DNA of 64,000 bases from Salticus scenicus (taxonomy: Eukaryota; Arthropoda; Arachnida; Araneae; Salticidae), in contig OZ005648.1 in assembly GCA_963930645.1 (NCBI GenBank), forward strand, positions 195,645,304-195,709,303. The letters are read 5' to 3'. The first letter of the stretch is position 1. The number at the start of each line of letters is the position of its first letter. Positions 10,221 to 22,667 of this stretch are shown here, one piece after another. Under the pieces are notes generated by a model. The model was not told the origin of the DNA and searched no databases. It was given only the letters and a program-made list of their open reading frames with translations. The position numbers and the translations under genes were made by a program.

Positions 10221-10603
10221 TTTTTAGGACGGAGGACTGTTAGTTCAAATCTGGATAAAAACGTCGCGTCGTTGCCAGTTTTTGTAGACCAGTTTTGTAT
10301 AACATCAAAAAGGAGGAAAATAAATTAGAAATATAAGTCCTATCGTTACAAATTCGGTACCAAATGAAAAGGGCGATTTTTGTGAATCCAGGGGTGCAAA
10401 CAGTTTTTCGACACGGTAATTAGATTTTTAAAAATTTAATAAAATATGAAATTTAGGTGGAAATATTTCATTTTAATTCATTTCAGTCATTTTAAAAAGT
10501 ACGTGGCCCAGTTTTACGGTCAAAAGACGAGATAAAAAGTAATTAAAAATTAAAAATAAAAATTTTACAGATTGCAAATAATAGCCCTCTGTACTAAACT
10601 AAA
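10221..10603 (+). mobile_element. 383-bp MITE, family shared with 58.2 kb
   Basis: The left end TTTTTAGGACGGAGGACTGT and the right end complement TTTAGTTTAGTACAGAGGGC form imperfect terminal inverted repeats. Both ends recur, swapped, in the 180-bp element at 58206-58385. Internal sequence 10325-10395 also matches 6560-6660 in reverse. Confidence 0.65.
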
Positions 10604-11503
10604 TTATGTCTTTGACAGAATTTTTAAGTTTTAATTTTTATGTTTATATTTTTGTTATTATTCGTATCAAAATATTTTAATACCTGTTGTCCTGTAACTT
10701 GCCATTGGAAATAAATAAATAAATAAAGTATCAAAGTTACTAATGAGTTTGTGTTTCTACTTTCGTCTTTCATCTAATGACATTTACATGATTATAGATC
10801 TATATTAATCATATACCTAATATTAAATTTATGTATGAAGAAAGATTTTTTTAAATCTATTTATAGCTGTAAATAAAGCTCCATTTGGCTTATTGCAATT
10901 TTTGTTGAGTTCGACCATTTTTTGTAAACTGCCTTTTATTATAAAAATGCCTTTCACGTGACCCCATATTTTTTTTTTTTTTTTTTTTTTTTTAATTTTA
11001 TTTATAAAACGAAAATAGTGATTCTCTTAATTAAACTAATGTGAAATTTTATTCATTTCTTTTTTTAAAATTAATGTCTTTTATATTGCATTAAAAAATA
11101 GATCATTAGTGTAAATTCCACGCCCCGATTTTTTAAAAATATTGTATCTCAAAATTAGTGTTTTATTTTTATTTCGCTCATAGATTCTATTTCATACTTT
11201 TAGAACAGTTTTGCATTTTTCATAAGAGCACCCATGTAGATTCTCAAAAATATATATCACCTTTATTTCTATTCAATTTAACAATATCCAGTTAGTAATA
11301 GCTCTTGTGGATACTCATTTGTAGACTCCGAATTAAGGTTTTTCAGAATATACATGTATCTGAAACCTGAAACTTTCCAGGGAAGTCGACCCCGAAATCG
11401 GAAGGTTTTTGCCTTCCCATTTTTCATACCGTCCTTTTCATAGATCTTTCATGATTGATTGGTGAGTTTTATGAACAGTGGTTTTTCCGAACAATTTAGA
11501 TTA
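10604..11503. other. AT-rich spacer
   Basis: Holds a poly(T) run near 10970 and no supported gene. The 11320-11460 stretch is less AT-rich and looks like old repeat, unassigned. Confidence 0.45.
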
Positions 11504-11689
11504 CAGTAAGACCCCGCTTAACGCGGGGGATACGTTCCATCAAAGTAGAGCGTGATGCGAAACAACGGGTGCACAATTTCAGGAAATCCCCGTACTGCTG
11601 CGAGCAATTTCGGGGAATCCACAGGGGAAATAAAAGAGCACTAAACCGAAACAGCGCTAAATGAAACAGCGTTAAGCGGGGTCTTACTG
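11504..11689. mobile_element. 186-bp pogo/Tigger-type MITE
   Basis: Terminal inverted repeats of about 21 bp (CAGTAAGACCCCGCTTAACG and its complement) are perfect and flanked by TA on both sides (11502-11503, 11690-11691). CAGT starts with TA duplication are typical of pogo/Tigger and other Tc1/mariner elements. There is no coding capacity. Confidence 0.88.
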
Positions 11690-11829
11690 TATTTTGTTTA
11701 AAAAAAGAAATCTTTTTACGAATATATATCTTTGTAAAACTATTTTTTTTTTCTTTTCGTGCCGTGCATCAATTTAATGATTGGAACTGTGTGCAAACAT
11801 TATTTATAACACATTTTATCGAACAAATC

Positions 11830-12940
11830 AAGAAAGGGGCTGCAAGAGGGGGCTGAAAAAGAAGGAAAGACAATAGATGTTTTATATAATTGTTCTTTTA
11901 ATTGTAATGAAATGTATTATAAATATCATTTGATTAGGAAATTTTACGTTGATATATCTTGAGGCGGCTATGGGAGAAGACAGAAGAGAAAAATGTTTAA
12001 TTATCATAATGTTATCAATTCTAATTAAAATTTGAACAACTATCATCTATTTAATGAAAAAAAAAAAAAAAAAAAAAAAAACTGTAAGTGTTACGTATAC
12101 ATAGATTGGAAGAGGGGCAGAGAGAAAGAAAATAATTGTTTTTAAATTACACCGCTTCACATTTATAGGAAATGTTATATGAATATCACTTCCTGTTTAT
12201 GAAAAATTAAAGGAGGTCCGCGTATCACAGAGGAAACCCGGTAAAAAGGGCACTTTTTCAATTCGCAAATCGAAAAATAATAAATATCAAATAATAAATT
12301 TAAAAACTGACTTACAGATTATATTTTTAGAAATTTCAATTGATTTGGTACAACATTCATTTAGTAAATTCCTGGTGAAGGCGGAAGGATTGGGGGAGAT
12401 TGAAAAAAAAAAAAAAAAAAAAAAAAAAACATTTTTTTTAATCACCTTCTTACTGATTTTAATGAAACATTGTATAATCACGTACAATTTGTGAAAAAAT
12501 TACAGTAAGTGTCAGACATACTTGGGGGTGGGGGGGGGGGCAAAGGAAAATAAAATGATTTTTTATATCACCATTTTACCAATTTTAATGATACATTCTA
12601 TAACTATCACTTACTTTTTATGAAAATCATAATGAGTGTATTATACACCTGGGGGTCAAGGGAGGCGCAGATGGAAATAAAATATTTTCTTCTTTAAAGA
12701 ACCCTATTATCGATAAAAAAAAAAAAGTGCATATACAACTTACTGTTTAAGAATAATTACAGCGAGTGTTACACGTATCTGGACGGTTTGCTGGGCTGGA
12801 GGCCAGAGTGAAGAAAATGGTAGTTTTTATATCACCATGCAACCTATTTATATGGAATTTTGTACAACTATCAGTTACATTTTATTAAAATTACAGTGAA
12901 AGTTACCTAGAATTTATAAGGGGGAGGGGGAGGCTATACG
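11830..12940 (+). mobile_element. Degenerate foldback left-arm copies
   Basis: 12231-12935 repeats the left end of the 857-4059 element: one degenerate iteron 'cccggtaaaaagggcac', then 'ttcgcaaatcgaaaaat', 'tttggtacaacattcatt', then G-run units. 11830-12225 holds more degenerate inner units, so two fragments may abut. The right side is cut by the TIR element starting near 12953. Confidence 0.75.
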
Positions 12941-12952
12941 CAAACGAAGTGA

Positions 12953-13866
12953 TGACCTCACTGGCCGTTCGTGGATGCAAGAAAAATATTTCATATGTTA
13001 AACGCCCATTGGATTTTTTGTAAAAAAATATTAAAAATCGAGGAAAATTATTTCCCGATTGTAATCGCCATATTTAGTTATAGATATGCATTAGTTATCA
13101 TGTGCATGCGTTAGATTAAGTTGTTTTTGTTGTAAAATTGATAAAATTTAAATTTCAAATTTCAAAACTCTAGGGGAAAAAATGGCAAACTTCCATATTC
13201 GATTGAAAACATAAACATTTCATTTTAAAGGATGATATTTACACAATAAATATCCAACTAATATATTAATTAAAAGGAAAATGATAAATATTCTATCATA
13301 ATTTGAAGTCAAATTTGTTTTCAAATACCTAAATAAAGTATCTGATATAAGATACTAATATGTTGCAACGGAATAGATTTGATATCGGTCATCCTTGGCA
13401 AAAAAAAAAAAAAAAAAAAAAAATCGCCAAATTATCTGGCGAACATAATTTAATTCCTTTCAAAAATCATGGTTATTTTAAGAACTTATATTAAGAGAGT
13501 AATGAATGATATGAAACAATATTCCGTACAATACATATTACGAAATTATACATCTGGCAAAACATACAACTAACGTAATACATAACGTATACATCTTTCT
13601 TATTACGATTTTGATCGCCAAATACAAAAACGCCAAGGACAACAGAGTTTTGAAATTCAAAATTTAAATTATGTCAATTTGACAGCAAAATAACTCACAC
13701 GATAACTAATACATATCTATATCCAAATATGGGGATTAAAATCGGGAAATAATTTTTCTCGATTTTTAATAATTTTTTACAAAAAATCCAATGGGCGATT
13801 AACGTAGGAAATAATTTTCTTGCATCCACGGATGGTCACGGACGTCAGACTTCGCTTGCGTATTGC
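12953..13866. mobile_element. ~0.9-kb element with ~260-bp inverted termini
   Basis: Ends read ATACGCAAACGAAG on the left and CTTCGCTTGCGTAT on the right. The arms share 'gtggatgcaagaaaa', 'cccattggattttttgtaaa' and 'tcgaggaaaattatttcccg' in inverted order for about 260 bp. The middle is AT-rich with poly(A) at 13400. No transposase remains. Superfamily unknown. Confidence 0.8.
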
Positions 13867-13939
13867 GGGCACGGTGTATTTCAACTGCGTCCGCAGGTGC
13901 CAGAAAATCTGCAACTTGCTCGCCATCCCGGGATACGGA

Positions 13940-14045
13940 CAAAATCCCACCGGACAAGATCACCACAGGACATAATCCCCTCGGACAAAATCCCCACCGG
14001 ACATAATCCCCACCGGACAAAAACCCCACTTAGCCCGGACAAAGG
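13940..14045 (-). repeat. 16-bp iteron array CCGGACAAAATCCCCA
   Basis: Six to seven degenerate tandem 16-bp units, written in minus-strand sense as TGGGGATTTTGTCCGG. The three short frames that cross it on both strands only translate the repeat. The layout recalls the terminal iterons of the foldback element but the sequence differs. Confidence 0.85.
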
Positions 14046-14318
14046 CCCTACGTATGATATTTTGGATAAAATTAACATTTCAAAATTAATTAAACTCGTT
14101 ATAAAATAAATTATTCAGTAAATCTGTTACTTTTCCCACTAGAAATTCGGTGTGATAGTTCATAGTTTATTAAAAATATTAACTGTTAATTGTTTTCTTA
14201 TCTGTACTAAATTCTTCACGGGTTATTATTAATTTAATTACAAAGTAATTCTTTTTGGTTAACGTGGATTTCGGTGACATTTAATCTTCTGTTATTCTTA
14301 ATTTTACTATGTTTTTGT

Positions 14319-14890
14319 GGTCTACAAATCAAATGAGGTTATTTTCGAAAGTACAAAATTGTTAGTTGGCTCGAAAAGAGGGGGGGGGGGGATTGAAATT
14401 AGCGTTAGATCGTTTAAAATTAGTACATGTAGATTACATGGGGGCCTACAAATAGGATGAGGATATTTTCGAAAGTCTAAAATTATTAGGAAGATCGGAA
14501 AGGGTGGGGGGAACGAAGGGGTAAAAAATGGAATTGGAGTTAGCTCGTTCAAAATAGGTACATAATGGTTGATATATAAGGGTTTTGGGGGTCTACAGAT
14601 CGAATGAGAATATTTTCGAGAGTGTAAAATTTTTAAGAGGAGCGGGAAGGGAGGGCGAAGGTGCAAAAAAGTAAAAATACCGTTAGACCGTTTAAAATTG
14701 GTGCATACAGGTTTTCGGAACCTACAAACAGGATGAGAATATTTTCGAAAGTCTAAAATTATTAGAAAGGGCGAATAGGGGGAAGGGGGACGAAAGGGCA
14801 AAAAAAATAGAAATTGAGTTAGATTGTTCAAAATAGGAATATAACTGTTTTGGGGGTCTACAAATTGAATGAGAATATTTTAATATTTTA
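14319..14890 (+). repeat. ~124-147-bp tandem repeat, about 4.2 units
   Basis: Units start at 14319, 14443, 14590, 14719 and 14855 with 'g[gt]cctacaaa'-like words and share 'gaatattttcgaaagtctaa', a G-rich stretch and 'gttagatcgtttaaaat'. The minus strand is open for 169 codons (14322-14831) and repeats LDFRKYSHPVCR-like peptides, but no known protein fits, so I do not call it a gene. Confidence 0.85.
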
Positions 14891-15295
14891 ATATTTTATA
14901 ATAATAGAAATAGCGTTGAACGCGTACAGACACGATGACACACACACACACTCATAGACACACAGACAAAATTTGCTGAAATAATTTTCGGATTTCATGG
15001 TGTGTGAAACGTGTATATTTATGCATGCATGAAAACGCATTCATAATACATATATACATATGTATATATAAGAGAAAGCATTAAACAGATTACTTTTTAT
15101 GTCGAATAGATATCGTGTAAACTGTACATGCACACCATATGATGTGAAAAAAAAAAAAAAAAAAAAAAATTCGTACAACACTGAAAATTAATATTAAGTA
15201 GTTTTCCCAGTTATATACTTCACAGTGAATCAGAAATACTTTGTGAGACCCTGTTAGTCAATCAATTACGCTAATCATATCTTATTTCACAGATA
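14891..15295. other. Spacer with (CA)n and poly(A)
   Basis: A short CA run at about 14938-14952 and a poly(A) run at 15147-15168. Nothing else seen. Confidence 0.5.
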
Positions 15296-15530
15296 TTGGT
15301 ATTGGTATTAGGAGTAAAGGCGAAAGATTTCACTAAGGTCCTAGACCTGAAGAGGAGTGCCTTCCGTGGGGGGGTTCTTTCTAAGGGGTCCTAGCGCGCA
15401 TTTACACAAGTTTTGGAGAAAACCACGGGAAGCACCGAACAGCTTGGTCGACGAGAGCGGCCTGTGATCGAACTCGTAATCTCACGTCTACCAGTTTACA
15501 GGGCAGAACCTCTCGATTGCTAGCGGGCCC
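15296..15530 (-). mobile_element. SINE family 2, copy 1
   Basis: In minus sense it begins 'gcccgctagcaatcgagag', has a B-box-like 'gagttcgatcac', and continues into 'gctgttcggtgcttcccgtg' and 'ctaggacc'. It matches three other copies (16351, 17288 and 22668). The tail is ATTGGT-like. tRNA-derived SINEs are transcribed by Pol III from the internal A and B boxes. Confidence 0.7.
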
Positions 15531-16350
15531 TTATTTTACAGGAAAAATTATTTTGTATACATCAAATATATGTATATTAATTTTGTTACATCGTATTTAG
15601 TATAAAGGTACCAAATTGGGCTTTAAATATGTACCTCGCATAGAATATAAGAATTATTTTAATTAGTTCCTTTTTCGATAATTATTGATAGGAAACAATT
15701 TTATATTAAAAAAATTTTTGATTTTTTTTTTTTTTTTTTCTATTAAATCCAAATTGTAACATTATATATAATACAATATTGAATTATCTTAAGTAATTCA
15801 ATCAATAAAAAAATCTATTTTTAATATTTAAATTACGTATTATCAATTAAAATATTTTATTAAATGAATTTTAACCTTAAAAAAAAAAAGAAGTATATAT
15901 ATAATAATTCTTTTTTTTTTTTTTTAATCTTTTTTATTAAAAATATTTTACAATAAGATTCACAATTAAAATCTGAAACATTATTGTTCAAGCAATCTCT
16001 TTTTTTTTTTTTTTTTTTTTTTTATTGAAACGATATTTTTAATAATTAAATTAGTTTTTCAATAAGATCTTTTAAATTAAATAATTTTAATTAGCTCCTT
16101 ATTTCTATAATCAATGATAGTAAAAAATCTTTTGATGTTTAAGAACATTTTGAAATAGTATTTTTATTTAAACGACCAAACAATAGTATTAAGCAATCTC
16201 AACTAATTGAATTATTAAATATATATATATATATATTAATAATTAAATTAATTTTTAATTAAAATATATTGCTATAAATTATGTATATATATATATATAA
16301 TCATTTATAGAAAAAGAATCATTTTATACTTAAAAAAAAAAAAAAAAAAA
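15531..16350. other. AT-rich spacer
   Basis: Homopolymer and TA-rich sequence, including poly(T) at about 15721-15739 and 16000-16022. No gene seen. Confidence 0.55.
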
Positions 16351-16575
16351 ATCTTCGTGGTGATTGTGGGTAGTGTTAAAGCCGGTTGATAACTTGAGTG
16401 CATTAGACTTGCGTGAAATGCTCTCCGGGGTGGAAATAGGGGGCAGAAGCCCTAGCCTATACTTGCGAAAGTTTCGAAAAAAACCACGGGAAACTCTCAA
16501 CGGCTTGGTCGACGAACGCGACTTGGGATCGAACTTAACACTTCCATTCTACTAGCATCGATTACCGCTCGGATG
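16351..16575 (-). mobile_element. SINE family 2, copy 2
   Basis: Shares 'cttggtcgacgaacgcgac' and 'aaaccacgggaa' with copy 1. The head is degraded. A 63-codon frame across it is spurious. Confidence 0.65.
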
Positions 16576-16733
16576 TTTAAATAAACTTTTTAACTGAAAG
16601 TCTAAACAACAGTATTAAACAATCTCACTTAATTGAAATCTTAAAAATTTTATTTTTAATTAATAAATTAGTTTTTTACTTAGAATATTTCATTAAATAT
16701 TTTTATAGCTAGGTTTTCCTTATAATCATTCAT

Positions 16734-16776
<43 letters not shown>

Positions 16777-16938
16777 CTTTTATTATTAAAAGTATTTTAA
16801 AACAGTTTTTTATAAATTAATATTAAAACCCGAAACAATAGTTTTAAATAATCTCGACTAATTTTTTATATGTATATATTATATGTATATTAGTTAAATT
16901 AGTTTTTTTTAATTTTTTAGTTAATTTTTTAAAACTTA

Positions 16939-16969
<31 letters not shown>

Positions 16970-17183
16970 ACTTTTAAATCATTCATAGAAAAAAAAATAT
17001 ATATATATTAATATTTAAAAAAATAGGTTTTCTATTTAAAAGCTCAAATAGTTCTATTAAACAAATTAATTTAAACATTAAAAATTTTCACTTTTAATAA
17101 ATAAATATTTTTTAATATATATTTTATTTTTTTATTTTTTGTAAAGCATATATCTTTCACATAATATTATATATATATATATA
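16576..17183. other. AT-rich spacer with (TA)n and (TTTA)n
   Basis: Contains the TA run at 16739-16774 and TTTA repeats near 16940-16960. No gene seen. Confidence 0.55.
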
Positions 17184-17287
17184 TCAGTGGCGTAGCGTGA
17201 CATTTGAATCTGGGCATGCTATGGAAAATACACTCTCATCAAGGCGATATCATTTCAACAGATTTCAGCGTGGAACTTTTCACTTTC

Positions 17288-17555
17288 TTGGTTGGTTGGT
17301 TGACTGATTGTAGGATTTAAGTCTGACTACACTTGGGTCTTAGGCCTATGAGTGAAATGCCATCCGTGGGGGGGGGGGGTCTTTTTAGGGGGGGGGGGCT
17401 AGCCCGTATTTACGCGAGTTTTGAAGAAAATTACGGAAATCCTTACATTTATGGAAATCTTTGAATGGCCAGGTCAATGAGCGCGACCTTGGATCGAGCC
17501 CGACACTTTCCATCTACCAACTTTGAGCACAGAATCACTCGGCCGCTGGTGAGCC
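17288..17555 (-). mobile_element. SINE family 2, copy 3
   Basis: The most complete minus-strand copy. In minus sense the head reads CCAGCGGCCGAGTGATTC, then the B box GGGCTCGATCC, then a body ending in an (AACC)n tail (GGTTGGTTGGTT on the plus strand at 17289). A 13-bp and a 10-bp G-run sit inside the body. Confidence 0.75.
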
Positions 17556-18504
17556 TCCAATTTTTTGGAATCATATATAAAATTTTACATACAATTTTTG
17601 TCGCTTTAACTGTAAAGCATATATCTAAAGGATTCTTATATTAACTTACTGCAGGCCGATTTGGTCGCTTCGTTGATCACTGTATTTAAATGATTCAAAA
17701 AATTTAATCACAGTTTTTTACATTATAAATTTAGAAGCAAAAACTAAAAAAAAAAAAAAAAAAAAAAAAAATGAGAATTGGAAAGAAAAAAAATCCACTT
17801 TAATCACTGAAAACTTGGCTTCAGGGTCCCTTTGCCCTTCCACAACCGCACTATGTCGGACTGAGGACTCCACTGCTAATGGTAGCGTCTTAACCGACAG
17901 CTTCAATGTAGATGCTTATCTGACCTCTGATAATTCTTATACAAGAAGTTAATTGTTACAATTTTAAAAATGTAAAAATTTAATAAGTTTAATTCTTTGT
18001 ATCATATTACCATTTGATTTCGATAGAAACAACACATTAAAAATAATAAACATTTCACTTCAAAAGGAGACATTACGCCTTCACATAAACAATTATTTTT
18101 GAAAACGCTACTATTATGTGTATTAAAAAGAAAAAAGAAAAAGTGTAGGAAAAGATATTACCAGACTGATAATTTTTTTTTTTTAATTCAAAAAGTAAAA
18201 TTAAAATAAATAAATTGGAAGCACTATTAAAATCTTTATTATATAAAACTATTTGATCACATTACTTAATGCGAAAGAATAAAAAAGAAATAGAATAGCG
18301 TTCTTTACTAGGAATGCAGATGGATGAAAAGAAAAACACTTAAATTGAATAAAATTTAAGAACATAAAGTAGAAAAATCAACGGCACATTAAAAAATATA
18401 TAAATAAATATAATGATTAATTTATGAAATTCAGATTTGAAAATTAAAAAAATAAAATAAAACGAAAGAAACAAGGAAGAAGATAAGAAAATAAACAACA
18501 ACAA

Positions 18505-18539
<35 letters not shown>

Positions 18540-18930
18540 AAAAGAAAGAAAGAAAAAGAAAGAAAGAAAGGAAAGGAAGAAGAAAGAAAAAATTCTATGC
18601 AAATCTGCATGATCAATGGTACGCATCTGTCAGTTTTTTGTAGATCTGTGATCAGTGGCCTGATCTTCCGCATACAGGTACACATGAAGAAGACATTTTG
18701 CTTTATTTACATTATAAAATAAACAAAATTTGTCGCATGTTCTTATGTCTAGCGGAAGTCTTGGTTTGGAATAAGTTATTTATATATATATATATAAACT
18801 TTCTGACACATAAAACAATTTTTGGAAATGTATCCAAATTTTATTTTGCAACTTAATCATTATTTTTAAATCAATTATTATTTTTTTTTTTTTAAGAAAG
18901 TTTTTTTATTACATCATTGTAAAATGAAGT
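17556..18930. other. AT-rich spacer
   Basis: Includes poly(A) at 17748-17771 and an A-rich/GAAA stretch at 18505-18590. The minus-strand frames here are Phe-rich translations of those runs. 17640-17690 weakly resembles the 5' end of the 5735 element. Confidence 0.5.
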
Positions 18931-19400
18931 ATAAGTTTTAATTTATCAATCAGTTGGAGAAACCAGCTCTTCTCTGTGCGAATATCTCTACCGAAGGTAA
19001 CAAAATCCTTAAAGCGTTTGAAATACCCAAAAATCCCGAATATGCTCTGCAAGAATAGCATGCCTTAGGTCGTTCATGCAGCGGAACTCCTCAAAGTAAA
19101 AATTAGAGAGACGTTGAACATATAGCAAAATATCCCTATATCAGGGCAGGCTTTGCAAAGGTAGCATGACCTAAGCAATAACCGGTCAGCAGAGAAAGAG
19201 GGGGACGCTATCTCTGGGACGATACTACCAAAGAATCTCTAACATACTACTCTTTGATATAATCTCTTTGATACTACTTCCTTCCGTTATCTTCCGTCAT
19301 ATTTTTCAAAAAGGCCTTATAGGCGCCAAAAACGGTTCTTTTCAGAACCAATTTCTTTCTTTCTTAATTATTTACCCCATGATGTATACAAGTGTTCTCA
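18931..19400. other. Less AT-rich, unassigned sequence
   Basis: Composition is clearly less AT-rich than its surroundings and the sequence is not simple repeat. 'gcaagaatagcatgccttagg' and 'gcaaaggtagcatgaccta' form an imperfect internal repeat. No frame stays open long enough to call a protein on either strand. Possibly an old retroelement fragment. Confidence 0.35.
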
Positions 19401-19424
19401 TGATAACACAAAAGCTGAGGGTAA

Positions 19425-19464
<40 letters not shown>

Positions 19465-19490
19465 TAATAATAATAAAATAATAATAAATA
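19425..19490. repeat. (AAT)n microsatellite
   Basis: AAT repeats, with a second run at 20838-20888. Confidence 0.95.
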
Positions 19491-19681
19491 AATATTAATA
19501 AATATTAATTGTTAAATAATTTATTTAATAACTGATTTATAAAATAATTTATTTATGAAAAAATAATCAATTAAAAATTACGTACTTCTTGTTTAAAAGC
19601 TGTAAACTAAAACCTTCTAAATTTAATGCGTTTACTATAACAATAACGAAGTAGTATTATTTTTTATAATACTAAAAATAA

Positions 19682-20022
19682 TCTGGTGTGTCACTCACGC
19701 GACTTTCTCTTACCCTGAAATGTAATACTATAAATACAGGTTACAGATTAAGAGGTAAGATAACGAGTGCTGTTATGTAAACCTGTGTTAAAAAATTCAA
19801 ATTAGGCTTCGGAAGAGTTTTATATGATAATTAGTTTTGTGTGAGGGGGCTACCGTCCCCTCAACCCCCGGTTTCATTAATGCATCTACATTTATGTAGA
19901 ATTTAATTCGGCCATTAAAAAATAATTCTGTTTATAAAAATAATTCATTAAAATTATTATTTTAAAAAAAAATATCTTTTTATGATAATGTAGACGATTT
20001 CCATATTAGAGAAGTAGTATAA

Positions 20023-20077
<55 letters not shown>

Positions 20078-20113
20078 TAAATTTATTCTCAATATTACTT
20101 TTATTTATTTATT

Positions 20114-20149
<36 letters not shown>

Positions 20150-20778
20150 TTTTTTTTGTTAAAAATGAAAAATATCGATAACTTTATTTTAAATTATCGC
20201 AGACCGATGGTTCAACCAATCGTTTTAAAGGTATTGGCAAGCTCTTTTGAAATATACCCATCATGAAAATTTACTTTCCTCGAGGGGGGGACTTCCCCCT
20301 AGGGGGGAGGCGGGGCTCCTACATACACAATTTTTTTCCCAGTTGACTATCTCTATTACAAAAAAATATATATTCGTTTCATTTGGCTTAGTGCAGTCTA
20401 TAGATGTTAAACTCTACGTACCTGCAATTTCCCCCATAGATGTAATGTATTTGAATACTTTCGAGTGTCCCTGTACAAGAACCCTTTGCTTCATCTCAAC
20501 GAAAAGCTTACTGTAGCATCCCTATATGATACATATTTAGAATACCGAGTTTGAAATTTCTGCTACTATTTGTTCTTGAGATATGCATATGCTGATAACA
20601 GACACACAGACATCCATCCACGCAGACATCCATACACACAGACAGACAGACCATTCTTTAAAAACATGATTTTCATATTTAGGGGACCTCAAAACATGTA
20701 AATATAACAAAAACTCACATTTGAAAATTTGACCCTAAAACAATACTTTCTGGACCCTATGGATAAGAGAAAGTACAA
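19682..20778 (+). mobile_element. Family Z noncoding TIR element, copy 1
   Basis: Starts TCTGGTGTGTCACTCAC, ACTTTCTCTTACCC and ends with 'ggataagagaaagta', an imperfect terminal inversion. The right part ('gtgcagtctatagatgtta', 'gcatccctatatgatacata', 'gctgataacagacacacaga') matches copies at 32681-33659 and 38462-41970. Internal TA and TTA runs have expanded. No transposase motif seen. Confidence 0.7.
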
Positions 20779-20840
20779 ATATCTACCACCTCATAAGGCG
20801 ATTTATGTATGATTTCTATGTTACGTAATTTCTACATTAA

Positions 20841-20888
<48 letters not shown>

Positions 20889-21588
20889 TTTGTTATTTAA
20901 ACAAAAAAACACAACTAAATGTTTCGATGCAAGCCAGTTCTATCCACACACAAAATGTGCTCATAATACAAGAATAATGTAATGATAATAATATAATAAA
21001 AACAGTTTATAAATAAATTTAATTGAAGAGCTATATAAAATACCTATAAATGAGTTTAAGCAATCTGTTGTGTCAAGGAAAAAAAAAAAATAATAATGTG
21101 AAACATTTGTTTAAAAAGAAAAAAAGCATTTAATAGTAATTTACAGCCAATTTCCAGTTTTTATCATTAGTAATAATAATGAAAATAATGATGATTCAAC
21201 TATTCGATGGATTACACTCTCTCGGAATAACAAATTCAAAAAAGCCAGATACCTTAATTTTAAAATTGACATAATTGTTTAAAAGTTCTTGTCAAAACTT
21301 TACGAAATCATTTTATTCGAGGATCCAAATACTAAACCTACCAAGCCTGTAAAGAATAGAAAAACGCTCTTTAGCTTATATATAAAAATAATTATAATTA
21401 CTATAATTTTTCTTTCGACATTTTTTATTTCTATTAACTAAATTTTTTAACTTACATTATACTGGTATCAACTACATTTTTTTACTTTACTTCTTCTATA
21501 TAACCGCGTTATTTGCTTATTCTCGGAAAGTCGAGTGGATCACTCTAGATTTTTAATTTTGAAACTTTAAACTGTGATTATATTCATA
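20779..21588. other. AT-rich spacer
   Basis: Includes the AAT run at 20838-20888. No gene supported. Confidence 0.5.
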
Positions 21589-22310
21589 TAGTAAAATACC
21601 GTTTATACGTCTTTCAAGGAATTGACGTGAAAGGACGTATTAATGAAAAGACGTATAATCGAATTAACATTTTGATTACTACAAATTTAATGACACTTAA
21701 GTAAAATTTATATGAAAATACTAATTAATAAAGTTTCTTATGTTAGTAAATGTAGGTTATACTTTTTTTAAAGACAATAAGTAATTTTAAATAAAGGGAG
21801 TTATCATAAAAAGTGAGAAAAATCATGCTATTAATGCATGACTGGGTACCAATTACATATATCATATATTGAGTAATATATTACATTTTTAAGAACACAT
21901 TTTGAATATTAATTATATATATTGCGTATCTTTAATAATAAGCATTCGATTTATGTCCATGCAGATAGTTATTTAATAACATTAAAAATCTTTAATATTC
22001 GTCTAATTTGCTGCTTGTCTATGAGTATTAAAATTTCTACTGTGAATTCTGTTGATTCTTTGATTAGTATTCTGAAACCTTTTCTGACTTTCTCGATTTA
22101 AGATGCTTTCTAGGAAAAATCCGTCTTGTTTAGAATGGAAAATAATGAAAAGTCGAGAAATTTTTCAAATTTTAGTAAAGTGGAAAAGACGTATTACCGA
22201 TATCAGAAGCGTATAAACGAATAATTTTTGCATTAAAATGAATAGGAATGAATCGGGACTTCAATAAAAGGGCATATAAATGTAAAAGACGTATAAACGG
22301 TGCTTTACTG
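21589..22310. mobile_element. 722-bp pogo-type element, non-coding
   Basis: Ends match in inversion: right-end complement CAGTAAAGCACCGTTTATAC against left TAGTAAAATACCGTTTATAC. TA flanks both sides (21587-21588, 22311-22312). The interior also carries 'gacgtat' words near both ends (subterminal repeats). No open transposase frame. Confidence 0.82.
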
Positions 22311-22440
22311 TATATATATTTATATATTTATACATATAATCTACCATATATATATATATGTGTGTATATGTATACGGAGAGAGAGAGAGAGAGAAATAGA
22401 TAGATAGATACAGATATAGATTATGCCACTCTTACCAAAT
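22311..22440 (+). repeat. TA, GA and GATA microsatellites
   Basis: A compound run of TATA, (GA)n and (GATA)n directly abuts the right end of the 722-bp element. Confidence 0.85.
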
Positions 22441-22667
22441 AAAATTATTTTTATCAATGAAAAATTATTTTTAAAAACTCATCATTTTGCTTAAAGTAAT
22501 ATTTTTTTTAACTCTGAAAAAATTATCAAGGATTTATCATTATAAAATTCACAGCAATTTTAACCAGTAAAAAGTTTCGTCTAGAAAATATCACTCTAAT
22601 GGAACAAAATTTTAGAAATTAATTTAAAAAAATTGAACAGTAAAATTGTTTTCCTTTTACTCTAAAG

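Noticed and set aside
14322..14831. 169-codon minus-strand frame as a protein gene
   Set aside because: It lies wholly within a tandem repeat, has no known domain and no start context that can be judged; treated as repeat.
17718..18685. Phe-rich minus-strand frames as membrane proteins
   Set aside because: They translate poly(A) and GAAA low-complexity tracts.
19150..19175. 'ttgcaaaggtagcat' as a mitochondrial 16S rRNA insertion
   Set aside because: Only about 15 bases match the conserved 16S word; flanking sequence does not continue the rRNA pattern.
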